Shown piece after piece: positions 42,775 to 52,364 of a stretch of DNA of 64,000 bases. Source of the DNA: Patulibacter minatonensis DSM 18081 (GTDB lineage: Bacteria; Actinomycetota; Thermoleophilia; Solirubrobacterales; Solirubrobacteraceae); contig NZ_KI912613.1 in the NCBI RefSeq assembly GCF_000519325.1, positions 1,161,369 to 1,225,368 on the forward strand, given 5' to 3'. The notes beneath the pieces were generated by a model. It had not been told where the DNA came from, ran no database searches, and saw nothing but the letters and a program-made list of their open reading frames with translations. Both the position numbers and the translations under genes were made by a program. Every line of letters starts with the position of its first letter. The first letter of the stretch is position 1.

Positions 42775-43992
42775 CTACGCCCGCAGGAAGCCCCGGACCA
42801 CGTCGATGTGGTCCGGCAGCGGCAGCAGGAACGAGTCGTGCCCCCACGGCGACCGGACGTCCCGTCGCTCGACGGGGACGCCCGCGGCGGACAGCGTCGC
42901 GGCGATGCGGTCGCCGTGCTCGGGCCCGAAACGCCAGTCGCTCGTGAACGTCTCGACGAGGAACCGCGTCCCGGCCTCCCGGACGCGGTCGAGCCGACCC
43001 GCGGCGTCGGGGGCGTGAAACGGCGCGAAGTCGTCCATCACCTTCGACAGGTACAGGTAGCTCAGCGCGTCGAAGCGCTCGAGGAACGCGGTCGCCTGGT
43101 GGTCGAGGTAGTGCTCGACCTCGAACGACGGCGCGAACCAGTCGTGGCCGTCGCGCGGCGGGGTCGCGCGCGGGCCGTCGATGGCCGATCCGACCCCGCC
43201 GACCCGGCGCCGGCGCCCGAACTTCGTCGCGAGCGCCTCCTCCGACACGTAGGTCACGTGCCCGAGCATCCGGGCGGCGGCGAGGCCGGCCCGCGGGATC
43301 CGCCCCGTCCCGACGTAGCGCCCGCCCGCGAAGTCCGGGTCGCGCAGGATCCCCTCGCGGGCGGCGGTGGACAGCGCGAGGTTCTGCGCCGTGAGGGCGG
43401 AGGAGGCGCAGACGACGACGGCGCGCTCGACCTCCTCCGGCGCCTCCAGCGCCCACTCGAGGACCTGCATGCCCCCGAGCGACCCGCCGACCGCCGCCGC
43501 GACCCGGTCGACGCCGAGGTGCCGCACCAGGGCGCGCTGGACGCGGACGAGGTCGGCCACGGTGAACGCCGGGAAGTCCAGGCCGTAGGCCTCACCGGTC
43601 GACGGGTCGGTGGAGCTCGGGCCCGTCGTGCCGCGGCAGCCGCCGAGGAGGTTCGCGCAGACGACGAACCAGCGGTCCGTGTCGATCGCCCGGCCGGGTC
43701 CGACGAGGGCGTCCCACCAGCCGCGCCGCTCCGGGTCGCCGTGGTGCCCGGCGGCGTGCGCGTCGCCCGTCAGCGCGTGGCAGAGGACGACCGCGTTGGA
43801 CGCCGCCGCGTCGAGCGTCCCGTAGGTCTCGTACGCGACCTCGACGGGGCCCAGACGGGCCCCGTTGTCGAGGACCAGCGGGGCGTCGGGCGTGAACAGG
43901 ACGACCCGCTCGGTCCCGGTGCGACCGAGGCCCGGGCCGAGGTCCGGGGCGGACCCGTCGCCGCCCCCTCCCGTGATCGTCCCGTGGGTCAC
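42775..43992 (-). CDS. metX: Homoserine O-acetyltransferase
   Basis: A 405-residue alpha/beta hydrolase that activates homoserine for methionine synthesis. The nucleophile Ser is at residue 171 in VGGSLGGMQVLEWAL. The substrate-binding block VVCANLLGGCRGTTGPSS is diagnostic, and the catalytic His is near the end in SPWGHDSFLLP. It follows metY by 12 bp in the same operon. The acyl donor could be acetyl-CoA or succinyl-CoA, which sequence similarity alone does not settle. The first 25 residues are Gly-rich and variable. Confidence 0.88.
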   Translation of the reverse strand: MTHGTITGGGGDGSAPDLGPGLGRTGTERVVLFTPDAPLVLDNGARLGPVEVAYETYGTLDAAASNAVVLCHALTGDAHAAGHHGDPERRGWWDALVGPGRAIDTDRWFVVCANLLGGCRGTTGPSSTDPSTGEAYGLDFPAFTVADLVRVQRALVRHLGVDRVAAAVGGSLGGMQVLEWALEAPEEVERAVVVCASSALTAQNLALSTAAREGILRDPDFAGGRYVGTGRIPRAGLAAARMLGHVTYVSEEALATKFGRRRRVGGVGSAIDGPRATPPRDGHDWFAPSFEVEHYLDHQATAFLERFDALSYLYLSKVMDDFAPFHAPDAAGRLDRVREAGTRFLVETFTSDWRFGPEHGDRIAATLSAAGVPVERRDVRSPWGHDSFLLPLPDHIDVVRGFLRA

Positions 43993-44004
43993 CGGCGTCC
44001 GGCG

Positions 44005-45321
44005 TCAGGTGGCGACGACGGCCGCGGCCTGCGACTTGGCGAGCGCCTGGTCGAGGTCGGCGCGCAGGTCGTCGATGTGCTCGATGCCGACCGACAGGCG
44101 GACGGCGTCGGGCGTGACGCCGGCCGCGGCGAGCTCCTCCTCGTTCAGCTGCGAGTGCGTCGTCGAGGCGTTGTGGATCGCCAGCGACTTCGCGTCCCCG
44201 ATGTTCGCCAGGTGCGAGAACAGCGAGAGCGACTCGATGAACGTGCGGCCGGCCTCGAAGCCGCCCTTCACGCCGAAGGAGACGAGCGCGCCGCCACCGC
44301 CGCGGAGGACCTTCTTGCCGACCTCGTGGTAGGCGTTGCCCTCCAGGCCCGGGTGGTTGACCCAGGCGACGGCGTCGTGGGACTCGAGGTGGCGGGCGAC
44401 CGCCAGCGCGTTCTCGTTGTGGCGCTCGAGCCGCAGGCTCAGCGTCTCGACGCCCTGGAGGATCAGGAACGCGTTGAACGGCGACAGCGCCGCGCCGGTG
44501 TTGCGCAGGAGCACCGTGCGGGCGCGCAGCACGTAGGCGATCGGCCCGGCGGCCTCCGTCCAGACGACCCCGTGGTACGACGGGTCGGGCTTCGTGAGGC
44601 CCGGGAAGCGCTCCGGCTGGGCGGACCAGTCGAAGTTCCCGGAGTCGACGATCGCGCCGCCGATGGACGTGCCGTGGCCGCCCAGGAACTTCGTCAGCGA
44701 GTGGACGGCGACGTCGGCGCCCTGCTCGAAGACGCGAGCGCCGACGGGCGTCGGGACGGTGTTGTCGACGATCAGCGGCAGGCCGGCGGCGTGCGCGGCC
44801 TCGGACCAGCGCGGGATGTCGAGCACGTTGAGCCGCGGGTTGCCGATCGTCTCGCCGAAGACGAGCTTCGTCCGGTCGTCGGCCAGACGGGCGACGGCGT
44901 CCGGGTCGTCGGCGTCGGCGAAGCGGACCTCGATGCCGTACTGCGGCAGCGTGTGCGCGAAGAGGTTGTAGGTCCCGCCGTAGAGCTGGGAGACCGAGAT
45001 GATGTTGTCGCCGGCGTTCGCGATGTTCAGGACGGCGTAGGTGACGGCCGCCTGCCCCGAGGCCGTGACGAGCGCCGCCGGGCCGCCCTCGAGCTGCGCG
45101 AGCCGCTGCTCGAGCACGTCCCACGTCGGGTTCATGATCCGCGTGTAGATGTTGCCCGGCGTCTTCAGCGCGAAGAGGTCGGCCCCGTGCTGGACGTCGT
45201 CGAAGACGTACGACGTCGTCTGGTAGATCGGCACCGCGCGCGCGTTCGTGGCGCCGTCGGGCTCCTGCCCACCGTGCAGCGCGATGGTCTCGGGGTGGTA
45301 CTGGGGCTGCTCGTCGCTCAT
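44005..45321 (-). CDS. metY: O-acetylhomoserine aminocarboxypropyltransferase (sulfhydrylase)
   Basis: A 438-residue PLP enzyme that joins sulfide to O-acetylhomoserine to give homocysteine. The start [20 protein letters not shown] is typical of MetY. The cofactor Lys is at residue 211 in [17 protein letters not shown]. Tyr and Arg of the neighbouring subunit are in [18 protein letters not shown]. It is the first gene of metY-metX and uses the sulfide from CysJI. The upstream region carries a 10-bp inverted repeat. Confidence 0.92.
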   Translation of the reverse strand: MSDEQPQYHPETIALHGGQEPDGATNARAVPIYQTTSYVFDDVQHGADLFALKTPGNIYTRIMNPTWDVLEQRLAQLEGGPAALVTASGQAAVTYAVLNIANAGDNIISVSQLYGGTYNLFAHTLPQYGIEVRFADADDPDAVARLADDRTKLVFGETIGNPRLNVLDIPRWSEAAHAAGLPLIVDNTVPTPVGARVFEQGADVAVHSLTKFLGGHGTSIGGAIVDSGNFDWSAQPERFPGLTKPDPSYHGVVWTEAAGPIAYVLRARTVLLRNTGAALSPFNAFLILQGVETLSLRLERHNENALAVARHLESHDAVAWVNHPGLEGNAYHEVGKKVLRGGGGALVSFGVKGGFEAGRTFIESLSLFSHLANIGDAKSLAIHNASTTHSQLNEEELAAAGVTPDAVRLSVGIEHIDDLRADLDQALAKSQAAAVVAT

Positions 45322-45403
45322 CGGTGCTCCGGGGGTCGCTGGCGGGGCGCCACGGGCGTCGGGAGCCGCGGCGTGGCAGGCAGCCTAACGCCATCCGGGG
45401 CCC

Positions 45404-45437
45404 AAACACCAGAAATCAGGTCACATATCTAGTGTTT
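45404..45437. promoter_or_regulatory. Inverted repeat upstream of metY
   Basis: On the minus strand AAACACTAGA and TCTGGTGTTT are complementary except for one pair that would be a U-G wobble in RNA. The 14-nt centre is TATGTGACCTGATT. It lies 82-116 bp before the metY start in an AT-rich island. It may be an operator or, if transcribed, a leader hairpin. Confidence 0.45.
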
Positions 45438-45465
45438 AACGCGGCCGGCACCGCCACGACGCGTC

Positions 45466-47025
45466 TCAGCGCACCTGGACCTTCGACGCGTACGCGCGGA
45501 GCGCCGCCGTCATCACGTCGGCGTAGGCCTGGTTCCCGGGCACGTTCGGGTGGATCGAGGCCGTCGCCGGGAGGGTCGGGGCCAGACCGATCGGCGTCCC
45601 GGGGTCGACCAGCTGGACCGTGTTGATCCACGGCGCAGCGCTGCCCGCGCCGTGCCCCTCGAACGCCGCCAGGACCTCGGTCGTGACCGGGTGCAGGCCG
45701 GCGGCGCGCGCCGCCGCGGCGACCTCCTCGTCGACCTGCGTGGCCCACACGTTCGCGAGCTTGCGCTCCGCCTGGGTGAGCGTCGTCGCGAACACCGCGT
45801 CCAGGGGCACCGCGGCCTCGGTGAAGAGCTTCGGGTACCCCGCGACGAGCACGTCGGCGCCCGGCGCGACCTGCCGGACCTGGGCGAACGTCGCGTCCAG
45901 GTTGCGGCGCACCTCGCCGCGGATCAGCGCCGTCTCGGTCTCGGCGTCCTTCGTGCAGTCGCCGGTCACGCAGCGCGTGAACTGCGGGACGAAGCGGGCG
46001 TCGTTGCCCCCGATCGAGAACGTGACGAGCGCGGGACCGGGCATCGCCCGCAGGCCGACGCGGACGCGGTCCAGCTGCGTGCCGCCGATGTCCGGGATCT
46101 GCGCGACGCCGCCGTCGCCGGAGAGCCGCACGTTCTCCGTCTTGGCGCCGCTGCAGGCGATGAACTGCGGGACCGGCACGAGGTCGCGGGGGATGAGGTT
46201 CGCCCACATCCGGCCGGAGCGCGCGCACGGCTGGTCGTCGTAGGGCTGTCCGACGCCGGTGCCTGCGGAGTACGAGTCGCCGAGCGCGTAGTAGGCGGCG
46301 TAGCCCGGCATGCCGGGGGCGCGGACCTCGACCGGGACCGACGGCCGGGCCTCCGCGCCGCCGTCCATGGCCACGACGCGGTAGCGCAGCCAGCGACCCG
46401 CCAGCCGGGCCGGCGCGGTGTCCGCGAGCGTGCGCGCCGTCGACGGCCTGCCGATCCGCTCCACGTCGCCGCTGAGGACGTCGACCCGCTCGACGCGGTA
46501 GCGGGTCGCGCCCTTCGAGGCCGGCCACTGGATGGTGGCGCCGTCGCCGGCGGGCGTGGCGCCGACGCCGGTGACGACCGCGGGGATCTTCCCGAGCGCC
46601 CGGACGATCACCGTCGGACCCGGAGCACCGAACGCGCGGCCGGTGGTGCGGAAGCGGATCCGGTAGCGGTACCGGTGACCGGCCTTGAGGCCCTTGATCT
46701 TCACCGTGTTGGTGCGGACGGTGGCCACGGTCCTGTAGCGGCGCGATTTCGAGGCGAGGTCGCGGCCCTCGACGCGCGTGGCCGTCACGCCCTTGCCCGC
46801 CGGGCGCATCCAGGTGAGCTGGACGGCGTGCGGCGTGTTCACCGGCTTGGCGAAGACGCCCCGGGGTGCGGAGGACGCGACGGACGGCAGGGCCAGCAGG
46901 AGGGCACCGGTGAGGACCGCGCCGGCGGCCGCGACGCGTCGTGCGTCGGTCCCTGGGAGCGGGGACCGCTCATCGCCGTCCGGACCGACTCGGGTTGAAC
47001 GACGGGGGGCACACGATGAACGCAC
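45466..47025 (-). CDS. Secreted SGNH/GDSL hydrolase with fibronectin III-like domains
   Basis: A 519-residue exported hydrolase. The signal peptide has a long polar start (about 30 residues) and a core ALLLALPSVASSA. Two fibronectin III-like units follow at about 58-142 and 147-235. The GDSL domain has block I with nucleophile Ser 251 in ALGDSYSAGTGV, the Gly-Asn oxyanion residues in FSIGGNDARF, and the His of block V in ASIHPNVPGNQAYA. It should be an esterase or lipase acting outside the cell. The GTG start is set by TAGGGT 6 nt upstream. Confidence 0.82.
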   Translation of the reverse strand: MRSSCAPRRSTRVGPDGDERSPLPGTDARRVAAAGAVLTGALLLALPSVASSAPRGVFAKPVNTPHAVQLTWMRPAGKGVTATRVEGRDLASKSRRYRTVATVRTNTVKIKGLKAGHRYRYRIRFRTTGRAFGAPGPTVIVRALGKIPAVVTGVGATPAGDGATIQWPASKGATRYRVERVDVLSGDVERIGRPSTARTLADTAPARLAGRWLRYRVVAMDGGAEARPSVPVEVRAPGMPGYAAYYALGDSYSAGTGVGQPYDDQPCARSGRMWANLIPRDLVPVPQFIACSGAKTENVRLSGDGGVAQIPDIGGTQLDRVRVGLRAMPGPALVTFSIGGNDARFVPQFTRCVTGDCTKDAETETALIRGEVRRNLDATFAQVRQVAPGADVLVAGYPKLFTEAAVPLDAVFATTLTQAERKLANVWATQVDEEVAAAARAAGLHPVTTEVLAAFEGHGAGSAAPWINTVQLVDPGTPIGLAPTLPATASIHPNVPGNQAYADVMTAALRAYASKVQVR

Positions 47026-47031
47026 CGGCTC

Positions 47032-47037
47032 ACCCTA
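47032..47037 (-). promoter_or_regulatory. -10 element of GDSL hydrolase gene
   Basis: TAGGGT on the minus strand, 6 nt before the GTG at 47025. Confidence 0.55.
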
Positions 47038-47170
47038 GTGCGCGTCCCCGAGCCGTGCGCCGCATCACACAGCCGGCCCAGGAGACCGCCTTTCCGGCGT
47101 CAGCGCCCGTCCGAGGTCCGGGCCCGTCCGGGGTCAGCGCCGGCCCGGTGGGGCACCCGCGAGCGCCGCG

Positions 47171-47986
47171 TCAGCAGCCCGGGTCGTCGTCGCGGTAGAT
47201 GACGCGGGTCCACGAGATCCGCCGGGCGGGGGTCGTCGCCGTCGCCGGGACGATGAGGCTCACGATCTGCCCGACGGCACACTCGTCGCCGTCGCCGAAC
47301 GGCACGTCGATCGCCAGTCCGCGGCCCACGGCGGCGGCGTCCGCGGCGGGGACGGTCGCCGCCAGGACCGTGTCGCCGTCGGGGCGCAGCTTCATCGCCG
47401 GGTCCTTGTCCGTCTCGCCGGTCGCCGGCTCCACCGTCGGAGCGTCCTCGTCGTGGCCCGGGACCGCGAGGACGACCCGCCCGCCGGCCGTGACCCATGC
47501 GGCGACGCGGTACGTCCCGGCGAGTGCGACGACCCGGTCCGACCGTCGGCTGGTCGTCGCGGTGCGGGGGACGGCCGCCACGTGGTCCAGCCATCGCGAC
47601 CGCTTCCCGCCCGGGGACTCCAGGTCGAAGGCCGAGACCCGGTCCACCCCACCGCCGGACCTCGGCGACCGCGTGGTCCAGATCGCCGTGCCGTCGGCCA
47701 GCCGTGCGGCGTCCCCGGCGTGCCAGGCGCCGATCCGGAAGGCCTCCCCGCCGGAGCAGCCGCGAAGGACGGTGCCCTGGTGCCACATCCGATCGCGGTG
47801 GTCGCGGGCGACCGTCCCGGGCTTCGGCGCGCAGGAGCGGACGGCGGACGCCTGACCCGCGCCGGCGGACGTCGCGAGGCCCCCGAGCGTCGCGACCACC
47901 GTCAACACGATCCCGCTCCGAAGAGGGCGGCGACCTCCGACCCCACGCTCCCCCGACATGCCCGACTCCCCCTCCGCTCGACCCAT
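47171..47986 (-). CDS. Secreted protein of unknown function
   Basis: A 271-residue exported protein. The signal peptide has a long polar start and the core GIVLTVVATLGGLATSAG. The mature part has three Cys residues that could form disulfides (CAPKPG, RGCSGGE, DPGC at the end) and short beta strands of the type RVVALAGTYRVAAWVTAGGRVVLAV. I recognise no family. The ATG at 47986 may be too far upstream; an in-frame ATG at 47959 is an alternative. Confidence 0.5.
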   Translation of the reverse strand: MGRAEGESGMSGERGVGGRRPLRSGIVLTVVATLGGLATSAGAGQASAVRSCAPKPGTVARDHRDRMWHQGTVLRGCSGGEAFRIGAWHAGDAARLADGTAIWTTRSPRSGGGVDRVSAFDLESPGGKRSRWLDHVAAVPRTATTSRRSDRVVALAGTYRVAAWVTAGGRVVLAVPGHDEDAPTVEPATGETDKDPAMKLRPDGDTVLAATVPAADAAAVGRGLAIDVPFGDGDECAVGQIVSLIVPATATTPARRISWTRVIYRDDDPGC

Positions 47987-48064
47987 CGGAACCCGACGGT
48001 AGCCGCAGCGTCCGCCCGCGCGGCGGACTTCGGGGTCAGCACCTGCGGGCGGGCGCCCTCGGTA

Positions 48065-48847
48065 CTACGGCAGCGGGGCGAGCAGCTGCAGCCCGGGGTG
48101 GTCGGTCCAGACCTCGGCGCCGGTGAGGATGGTGCGTGTCACGTTCGCGAACGACTTCGAGGCGAAGATGTGCATCACCCGGCCGTCGTTGAAGTCCTGC
48201 AGCGCGTCGGGCTTGGCGAACTGCGCCGCCGGCTCGGGATCGAGGTTCAGGTCGGCGCCGACGAACATCAGCGGGTTGCGGTTCACGAGCAGCGCGTCCA
48301 GCTGCGCGCGGAGCTCCTTCGCCTGCGCGCGCTTCACGCCGGTGGGGTCGAGGTGCGTGGTGCACACGAGCGCTCCCGACGAATCGGCGCACGTGAGCAG
48401 GCGCTTCTCGGGGTTCCCCTTCGCCTGCGCCGCGTACGCGTAGCGGTACGGCGACGTCAGCGTGCGCTGCGGCGCGGCGAGGATCGCGTTGCCGTACTCC
48501 CCGCGGTTCCCGCGACCACCGCGGCAGACGGACTTCGGACCGGCCTGGGTGAAGACGTGGTGGTAGCCGGTCTCCTTCGCGATCGTCCTGACCGACTTCG
48601 AACAGATCTCGTTCAGCGTGAGCAGGTCCGGCTTGCGCGCCTTGACCGTGGCGATGATGCTGCCCGTCGCGGTACCGCGCTTGTTCTCGCACTTCTGCGC
48701 CCGGTCGCAGGCGTTGAGGTGGATGAGCGGCGTGAACCGGCCGGCGGCCGACGCCGGGGACGCGGCGACGACGGGTGCGAGGGCTGAAGCCAGCGCGAAC
48801 GCGGCGGCGACGCGGCGCAGCGTTCGGGCGGGACTGGACGTGGTCAT
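48065..48847 (-). CDS. Secreted endonuclease/exonuclease/phosphatase-family protein
   Basis: A 260-residue exported protein with a signal peptide to about residue 34 (AASPASAAG). The EEP fold shows in LIHLNACD at the start, LTLNEICSKS (metal Glu), TTHLDP, VGADLNLDPE (catalytic Asp-Asn) and the terminal WTDHPGLQLL (Asp-His). It could be an extracellular nuclease or phosphodiesterase. Five or more Cys residues suggest disulfides. The ATG at 48847 is chosen because the signal peptide starts there. Confidence 0.78.
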   Translation of the reverse strand: MTTSSPARTLRRVAAAFALASALAPVVAASPASAAGRFTPLIHLNACDRAQKCENKRGTATGSIIATVKARKPDLLTLNEICSKSVRTIAKETGYHHVFTQAGPKSVCRGGRGNRGEYGNAILAAPQRTLTSPYRYAYAAQAKGNPEKRLLTCADSSGALVCTTHLDPTGVKRAQAKELRAQLDALLVNRNPLMFVGADLNLDPEPAAQFAKPDALQDFNDGRVMHIFASKSFANVTRTILTGAEVWTDHPGLQLLAPLP

Positions 48848-48936
48848 GGCCCCCATGCTTCCACGCCGTTCCGGGACGGCCCGGGATCCTCACGAACCGT
48901 TCACGAACCGGGGATCGGCCCGGCGGGACCCGGGAA

Positions 48937-48970
48937 CGACGACGGCCCGGGAGCTCCCGGGCCGTCGTCG
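48937..48970. terminator. Terminator after carboxylase beta gene
   Basis: A perfect 34-bp palindrome centred at 48953/48954, with arm CGACGACGGCCCGGGAG. It lies 39 bp beyond the beta-subunit stop. Read in that direction it is followed by TTCCCGGG, the same tail as at the carboxylase alpha terminator. Confidence 0.75.
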
Positions 48971-49009
48971 GACCTCTTCTTGCGCGCGGGATCCGGCCCG
49001 CGCGGCGCG

Positions 49010-50584
49010 TTACAGCGGGATGTTGCCGTGCTTGCGCTTCGGCAGCGCGACGCGCTTGGTGCGCAGGACGCGCAGGGCGCCGGCGACCTTCGAGCGGGTC
49101 AGGGACGGCTCGATGACGTCGTCGATGTACCCGCGCTCGGCCGCGACGTACGGGTTCGCGAAGCGCGCCTTGTAGTCGTCCATCAGCGTGGCGCGGCGCT
49201 CGTCCGGCGTCGGCGAGCCGGCGATGTCGCGCCGGTAGACGATGTTGACCGCGCCCTCGGCGCCCATGACGGCGACCTCGGCCTGCGGCCACGCGAAGTT
49301 GAAGTCCGCACCGAGGTGCTTGGACGCCATGACGTCGTAGGCGCCGCCGTAGGACTTGCGCGTGATGACGGTGACCTTCGGGACCGTCGCCTCGGCGTAG
49401 GCGTAGAGCATCTTCGCGCCGTGGCGGATGATGCCGTCCCACTCCTGCGAGGTGCCCGGCAGGAAGCCCGGGACGTCGCAGAACGTGATCAGCGGGATGT
49501 TGAACGCGTCGCAGGTGCGGATGAACCGCGCGCCCTTCTCCGACGCCTCGATGTCGAGCACGCCCGCCATCTGGTTCGGCTGGTTGCCGACGATGCCGAC
49601 CGCGTGCCCCTCGATGCGCCCGAAGCCGACGAGGATGTTCCTCGCGAAGTTCTCGTGGACCTCGAAGAACTCGGCGTCGTCCGTGACGAGCTTGATGACC
49701 TCGCGCATGTCGTACGGCTTGTTCGGGTTCGCCGGGACGGAGTCGTTCAGCGCGAGCTCCTCGCGGTCCCACGGGTCGTCCGTCGGGACGACCGGCGTGG
49801 TCTCGAGGTTGTTCTGCGGCAGGAACGAGAGGAGGTAGCGGGTCTCCTCGAGCGCGTGGTCCTCGTCCTCGAAGGCGAAGTGCGCCACGCCGGAACGGGA
49901 GCTGTGCGACATCGCGCCGCCGAGCTCCTCCATCTCGACCTCCTCGCCGGTGACCGTCTTGATGACGTCGGGGCCGGTGATGAACATGTGGGAGGTCTCC
50001 TTGACCATCCCGATGAAGTCGGTGATCGCGGGCGAGTAGACCGCGCCGCCGGCGCACGGCCCCATGATCAGCGAGATCTGGGGGATGACGCCGGAGGAGT
50101 CGACGTTGCGCTGGAAGACGTCGCCGTAGGCACCGAGGGAGACGACGCCCTCCTGGATGCGGGCGCCGCCGGAGTCGTTGATGCCGATGACCGGGCAGCC
50201 GATCTTCCCGGCGAGGTCCATGACCTTGCACATCTTCTCGCTCATGACCTCGCCGAGCGAGCCGCCGAAGACGGTGAAGTCCTGGGAGAAGACGGCGACC
50301 GGGCGACCGTCGATCGTGCCGTGCCCGGTGACGACGGCGTCGCCCCAGGCCCGCTGCTTCTGCATGTCGAAGTCGTACGTGCGGTGCCGCACGAAGGTGT
50401 CGAGCTCCTGGAACGATCCCTCGTCGAGCAGCTTCTCGATGCGCTCCCGGGCGGTGTACTTGCCCTTGGCGTGCTGCTTCTCGACGGCCTTCTCCGATGC
50501 GGAGTGGATCGCCTGGTTCCGGAGGTCGCGGAGCAGCTCGAGCTTGTCCTCGAAGGTCTCGGGCGAATGCAGACGCTGGCTCAT
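49010..50584 (-). CDS. Acyl-CoA carboxylase beta subunit (carboxyltransferase)
   Basis: A 524-residue carboxyltransferase that moves CO2 from biotin to acetyl-, propionyl- or a similar CoA. The N-terminal half has [33 protein letters not shown] and [14 protein letters not shown]. The C-terminal half has [18 protein letters not shown] and [10 protein letters not shown]. The general PccB/AccD type is clear, but the choice of acyl-CoA depends on residues I cannot compare here. It is the likely partner of the alpha subunit at 35415. A TAGCAT hexamer lies 10 nt before the ATG. Confidence 0.93.
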   Translation of the reverse strand: MSQRLHSPETFEDKLELLRDLRNQAIHSASEKAVEKQHAKGKYTARERIEKLLDEGSFQELDTFVRHRTYDFDMQKQRAWGDAVVTGHGTIDGRPVAVFSQDFTVFGGSLGEVMSEKMCKVMDLAGKIGCPVIGINDSGGARIQEGVVSLGAYGDVFQRNVDSSGVIPQISLIMGPCAGGAVYSPAITDFIGMVKETSHMFITGPDVIKTVTGEEVEMEELGGAMSHSSRSGVAHFAFEDEDHALEETRYLLSFLPQNNLETTPVVPTDDPWDREELALNDSVPANPNKPYDMREVIKLVTDDAEFFEVHENFARNILVGFGRIEGHAVGIVGNQPNQMAGVLDIEASEKGARFIRTCDAFNIPLITFCDVPGFLPGTSQEWDGIIRHGAKMLYAYAEATVPKVTVITRKSYGGAYDVMASKHLGADFNFAWPQAEVAVMGAEGAVNIVYRRDIAGSPTPDERRATLMDDYKARFANPYVAAERGYIDDVIEPSLTRSKVAGALRVLRTKRVALPKRKHGNIPL

Positions 50585-50734
50585 GAGGCAGCCGATGCTA
50601 TCCGCGCGCGGCCCGCGCACGCCGTGCGGGGAGGACGGCCCGGACGGCCGGGGGGCTCCGACCGGCGGTAGGACCGCCGTGCGGCACGGTCCGACGGGCG
50701 CGCCGCCGGTCGGGACGCGTGTCAGCATGAGGGC

Positions 50735-51481
50735 ATGCGCAACGCGGCTCTCCGCCCGCTCCTCGTCGTCCTGGCGTCGGGAGGCCTGGCCCTCGGCACG
50801 GCGTCGTCGGCGTCGGCCCACGGCGGCACGAAGATCGCCGAGGGCGGCACGGGCGGGGTCACGATCCTGACCCAGGCGGAGGAGACGCAGACCGCCTCCG
50901 GCGGCGAGGCCGTCGACATCTCCACGACGCTCGAGGGCCCGGGCACCGGGAAGAGCGCGACCGTCGTCTACTACATCCGCCCGAAGGGCGGGAAGACGTT
51001 CCGCAAGACGACGACGCGCGACGAGGCCGGGATCGCGCACACCGACGTGCCGACCGCGGACCGCGGCGACTGGCGGTCGTGGGACGTCTCCGCCGTCGTC
51101 GACCTGAGCACCGGCAAGCGCCTGCGCGTCAGCAACGCCGAGGCGAACCCGCCCGGTCCGGAGCCCGCGAGCACCCCCGGTGGCGGCGCGACGGGCGCGG
51201 ACGACGACGAGCCCGGGACGACGACCGCCACGACCCCCTCGTCGGGCGGGACCTCGCCGGACCCCGGGACGGACGCCGCCCCCGCGACGACCACGGACGG
51301 CGGCAGCGCGGACGACGGCGGCACGGTCACCGCCGAGACCGTCGAGGACGTCTCCGGGAAGAGCGACGGCACGCCGGGCTGGGTCGTCCCCAGCGGCATC
51401 GTCATCGTGCTCGCCGCGGTCGCACTGGCCGTCGTCCAGCAGCGGCGGCGCACGAAGGACGACATCGCCGACGAGGACTGA
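50735..51481 (+). CDS. Exported protein with C-terminal membrane anchor
   Basis: A 248-residue protein. The signal peptide ends near residue 28 (SASAHGG), giving a mature N-terminus starting with His. A beta-rich domain of about 110 residues follows ([30 protein letters not shown]). Then comes a Gly/Thr/Pro/Asp-rich linker of about 80 residues, a membrane helix ([17 protein letters not shown]) and a short basic tail. The plan resembles CopC- or YtkA-like anchored domains, but no metal site is evident beyond the N-terminal His. Function unknown. Confidence 0.6.
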   Translation: MRNAALRPLLVVLASGGLALGTASSASAHGGTKIAEGGTGGVTILTQAEETQTASGGEAVDISTTLEGPGTGKSATVVYYIRPKGGKTFRKTTTRDEAGIAHTDVPTADRGDWRSWDVSAVVDLSTGKRLRVSNAEANPPGPEPASTPGGGATGADDDEPGTTTATTPSSGGTSPDPGTDAAPATTTDGGSADDGGTVTAETVEDVSGKSDGTPGWVVPSGIVIVLAAVALAVVQQRRRTKDDIADED

Positions 51482-51496
51482 GCGCCGGCCGGCGGC

Positions 51497-52168
51497 CTAC
51501 TCGAGCAGCCCGCGCTGCGCCGCCCAGTGGCTGACCTCGTGCCGGCTGGTGAGCTGCAGCTTGCGGAGCACCGAGCCGACGTGCGACTCGACCGTCCGCG
51601 GGCTGATCTCCATCCGCAGCGCGATCTGCTTGTAGGCGTAGCCCCGCGCCAGGTGGTGCAGGACCTCGCGCTCCCGCGGGGTCAGCGCGTCGAGGTCGTC
51701 GGGATCGTCGGCCGGCGGCCCCTCGGCGAAGGCGCGCAGCACGAACGTCGCGAGGCGGGGCCCGAAGACGGGCTCGCCCTCGTCGGTCCGCAGGATCGCG
51801 TCGACGAGGTCCGCCGCGCGGATCGTCTTGGTGACGTACCCGGTCGCCCCGGCGCGGATCACCGCGACGACGTCCTCGGCGGCGTCCGAGACGGAGAGCG
51901 CGAGGACCCGCGACCGGCTGCCGGCCGCCTTCAGGCCGCGCAGGACCTCGACCGCGCCGCCGCCGGGCAGGTGGACGTCGAGCAGCACGACGTCCGGGGT
52001 CGCGGCGAGCACGGTCGCGACGCCGGACGCCACGTCGCCGGCCTCGCCGACGACGTCGCACGCGGCCTGCAGCTCCCCGCGCACGCCCGCGCGGAAGAGC
52101 TCGTGGTCGTCGACCACCACGACCGTCGGACGGCGGGCCGGCGCGGCGCGCGGGGGCTGGGTGCTCAT
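51497..52168 (-). CDS. NarL/LuxR-type response regulator
   Basis: A 223-residue regulator. The receiver domain has VVVVDDHELFRAGVR, the phosphorylated Asp at residue 64 in VVLLDVHLPGGG, and the switch Lys in TGYVTKTI. The HTH domain at about 157-215 has LTPREREVLHHLARG and ISPRTVESHVGSVLRKL. Its ATG overlaps the stop of a truncated kinase frame, so the original operon was kinase then regulator. No intact sensor kinase is in the window. Confidence 0.9.
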   Translation of the reverse strand: MSTQPPRAAPARRPTVVVVDDHELFRAGVRGELQAACDVVGEAGDVASGVATVLAATPDVVLLDVHLPGGGAVEVLRGLKAAGSRSRVLALSVSDAAEDVVAVIRAGATGYVTKTIRAADLVDAILRTDEGEPVFGPRLATFVLRAFAEGPPADDPDDLDALTPREREVLHHLARGYAYKQIALRMEISPRTVESHVGSVLRKLQLTSRHEVSHWAAQRGLLE

Positions 52169-52310
52169 GCGGGATCCTCCGGGTGTGCGCCCTGCCGCTC
52201 GTCGTCGGTGGGCGTCCCGGCAGGGTCGTGGTCGCCGGGTCGCGTCCGGGACGACTCGTCCGGCAGGGTCAGCACGACCTCGGTGCCGGCCCCCGGCGTC
52301 CGCCGGGCCC
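52165..52310 (-). pseudogene. C-terminal remnant of a sensor histidine kinase
   Basis: The frame ending at TGA 52165-52167 reads TPGAGTEVVLTLPDESS, the last strand of a histidine-kinase ATPase domain, followed by about 30 polar residues. The rest of the kinase is missing. Upstream of about 52300 the frame is Arg/Gly-rich junk, and the GT39 gene in another frame ends at 52365. The stop overlaps the ATG of the response regulator in the usual kinase-regulator manner. The left end of the remnant is approximate. Confidence 0.65.
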
Positions 52311-52350
52311 GCGACCGGTGCGGTCGACCGCGTCGCCGCGGGACGGCCCC

Positions 52351-52364
52351 GGCCCGCGCGGGCC
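52351..52364. terminator. Possible GT39 terminator
   Basis: GGCCCGCGCGGGCC is a 14-bp self-complementary sequence directly after the GT39 stop. It is short and GC-rich, so support is weak. Confidence 0.3.

Noticed and set aside
45322-45465. SAM riboswitch upstream of metY
   Set aside because: The region is only 144 bp and I could not find the conserved cores or the stem order of known SAM classes. Only a simple inverted repeat was seen.
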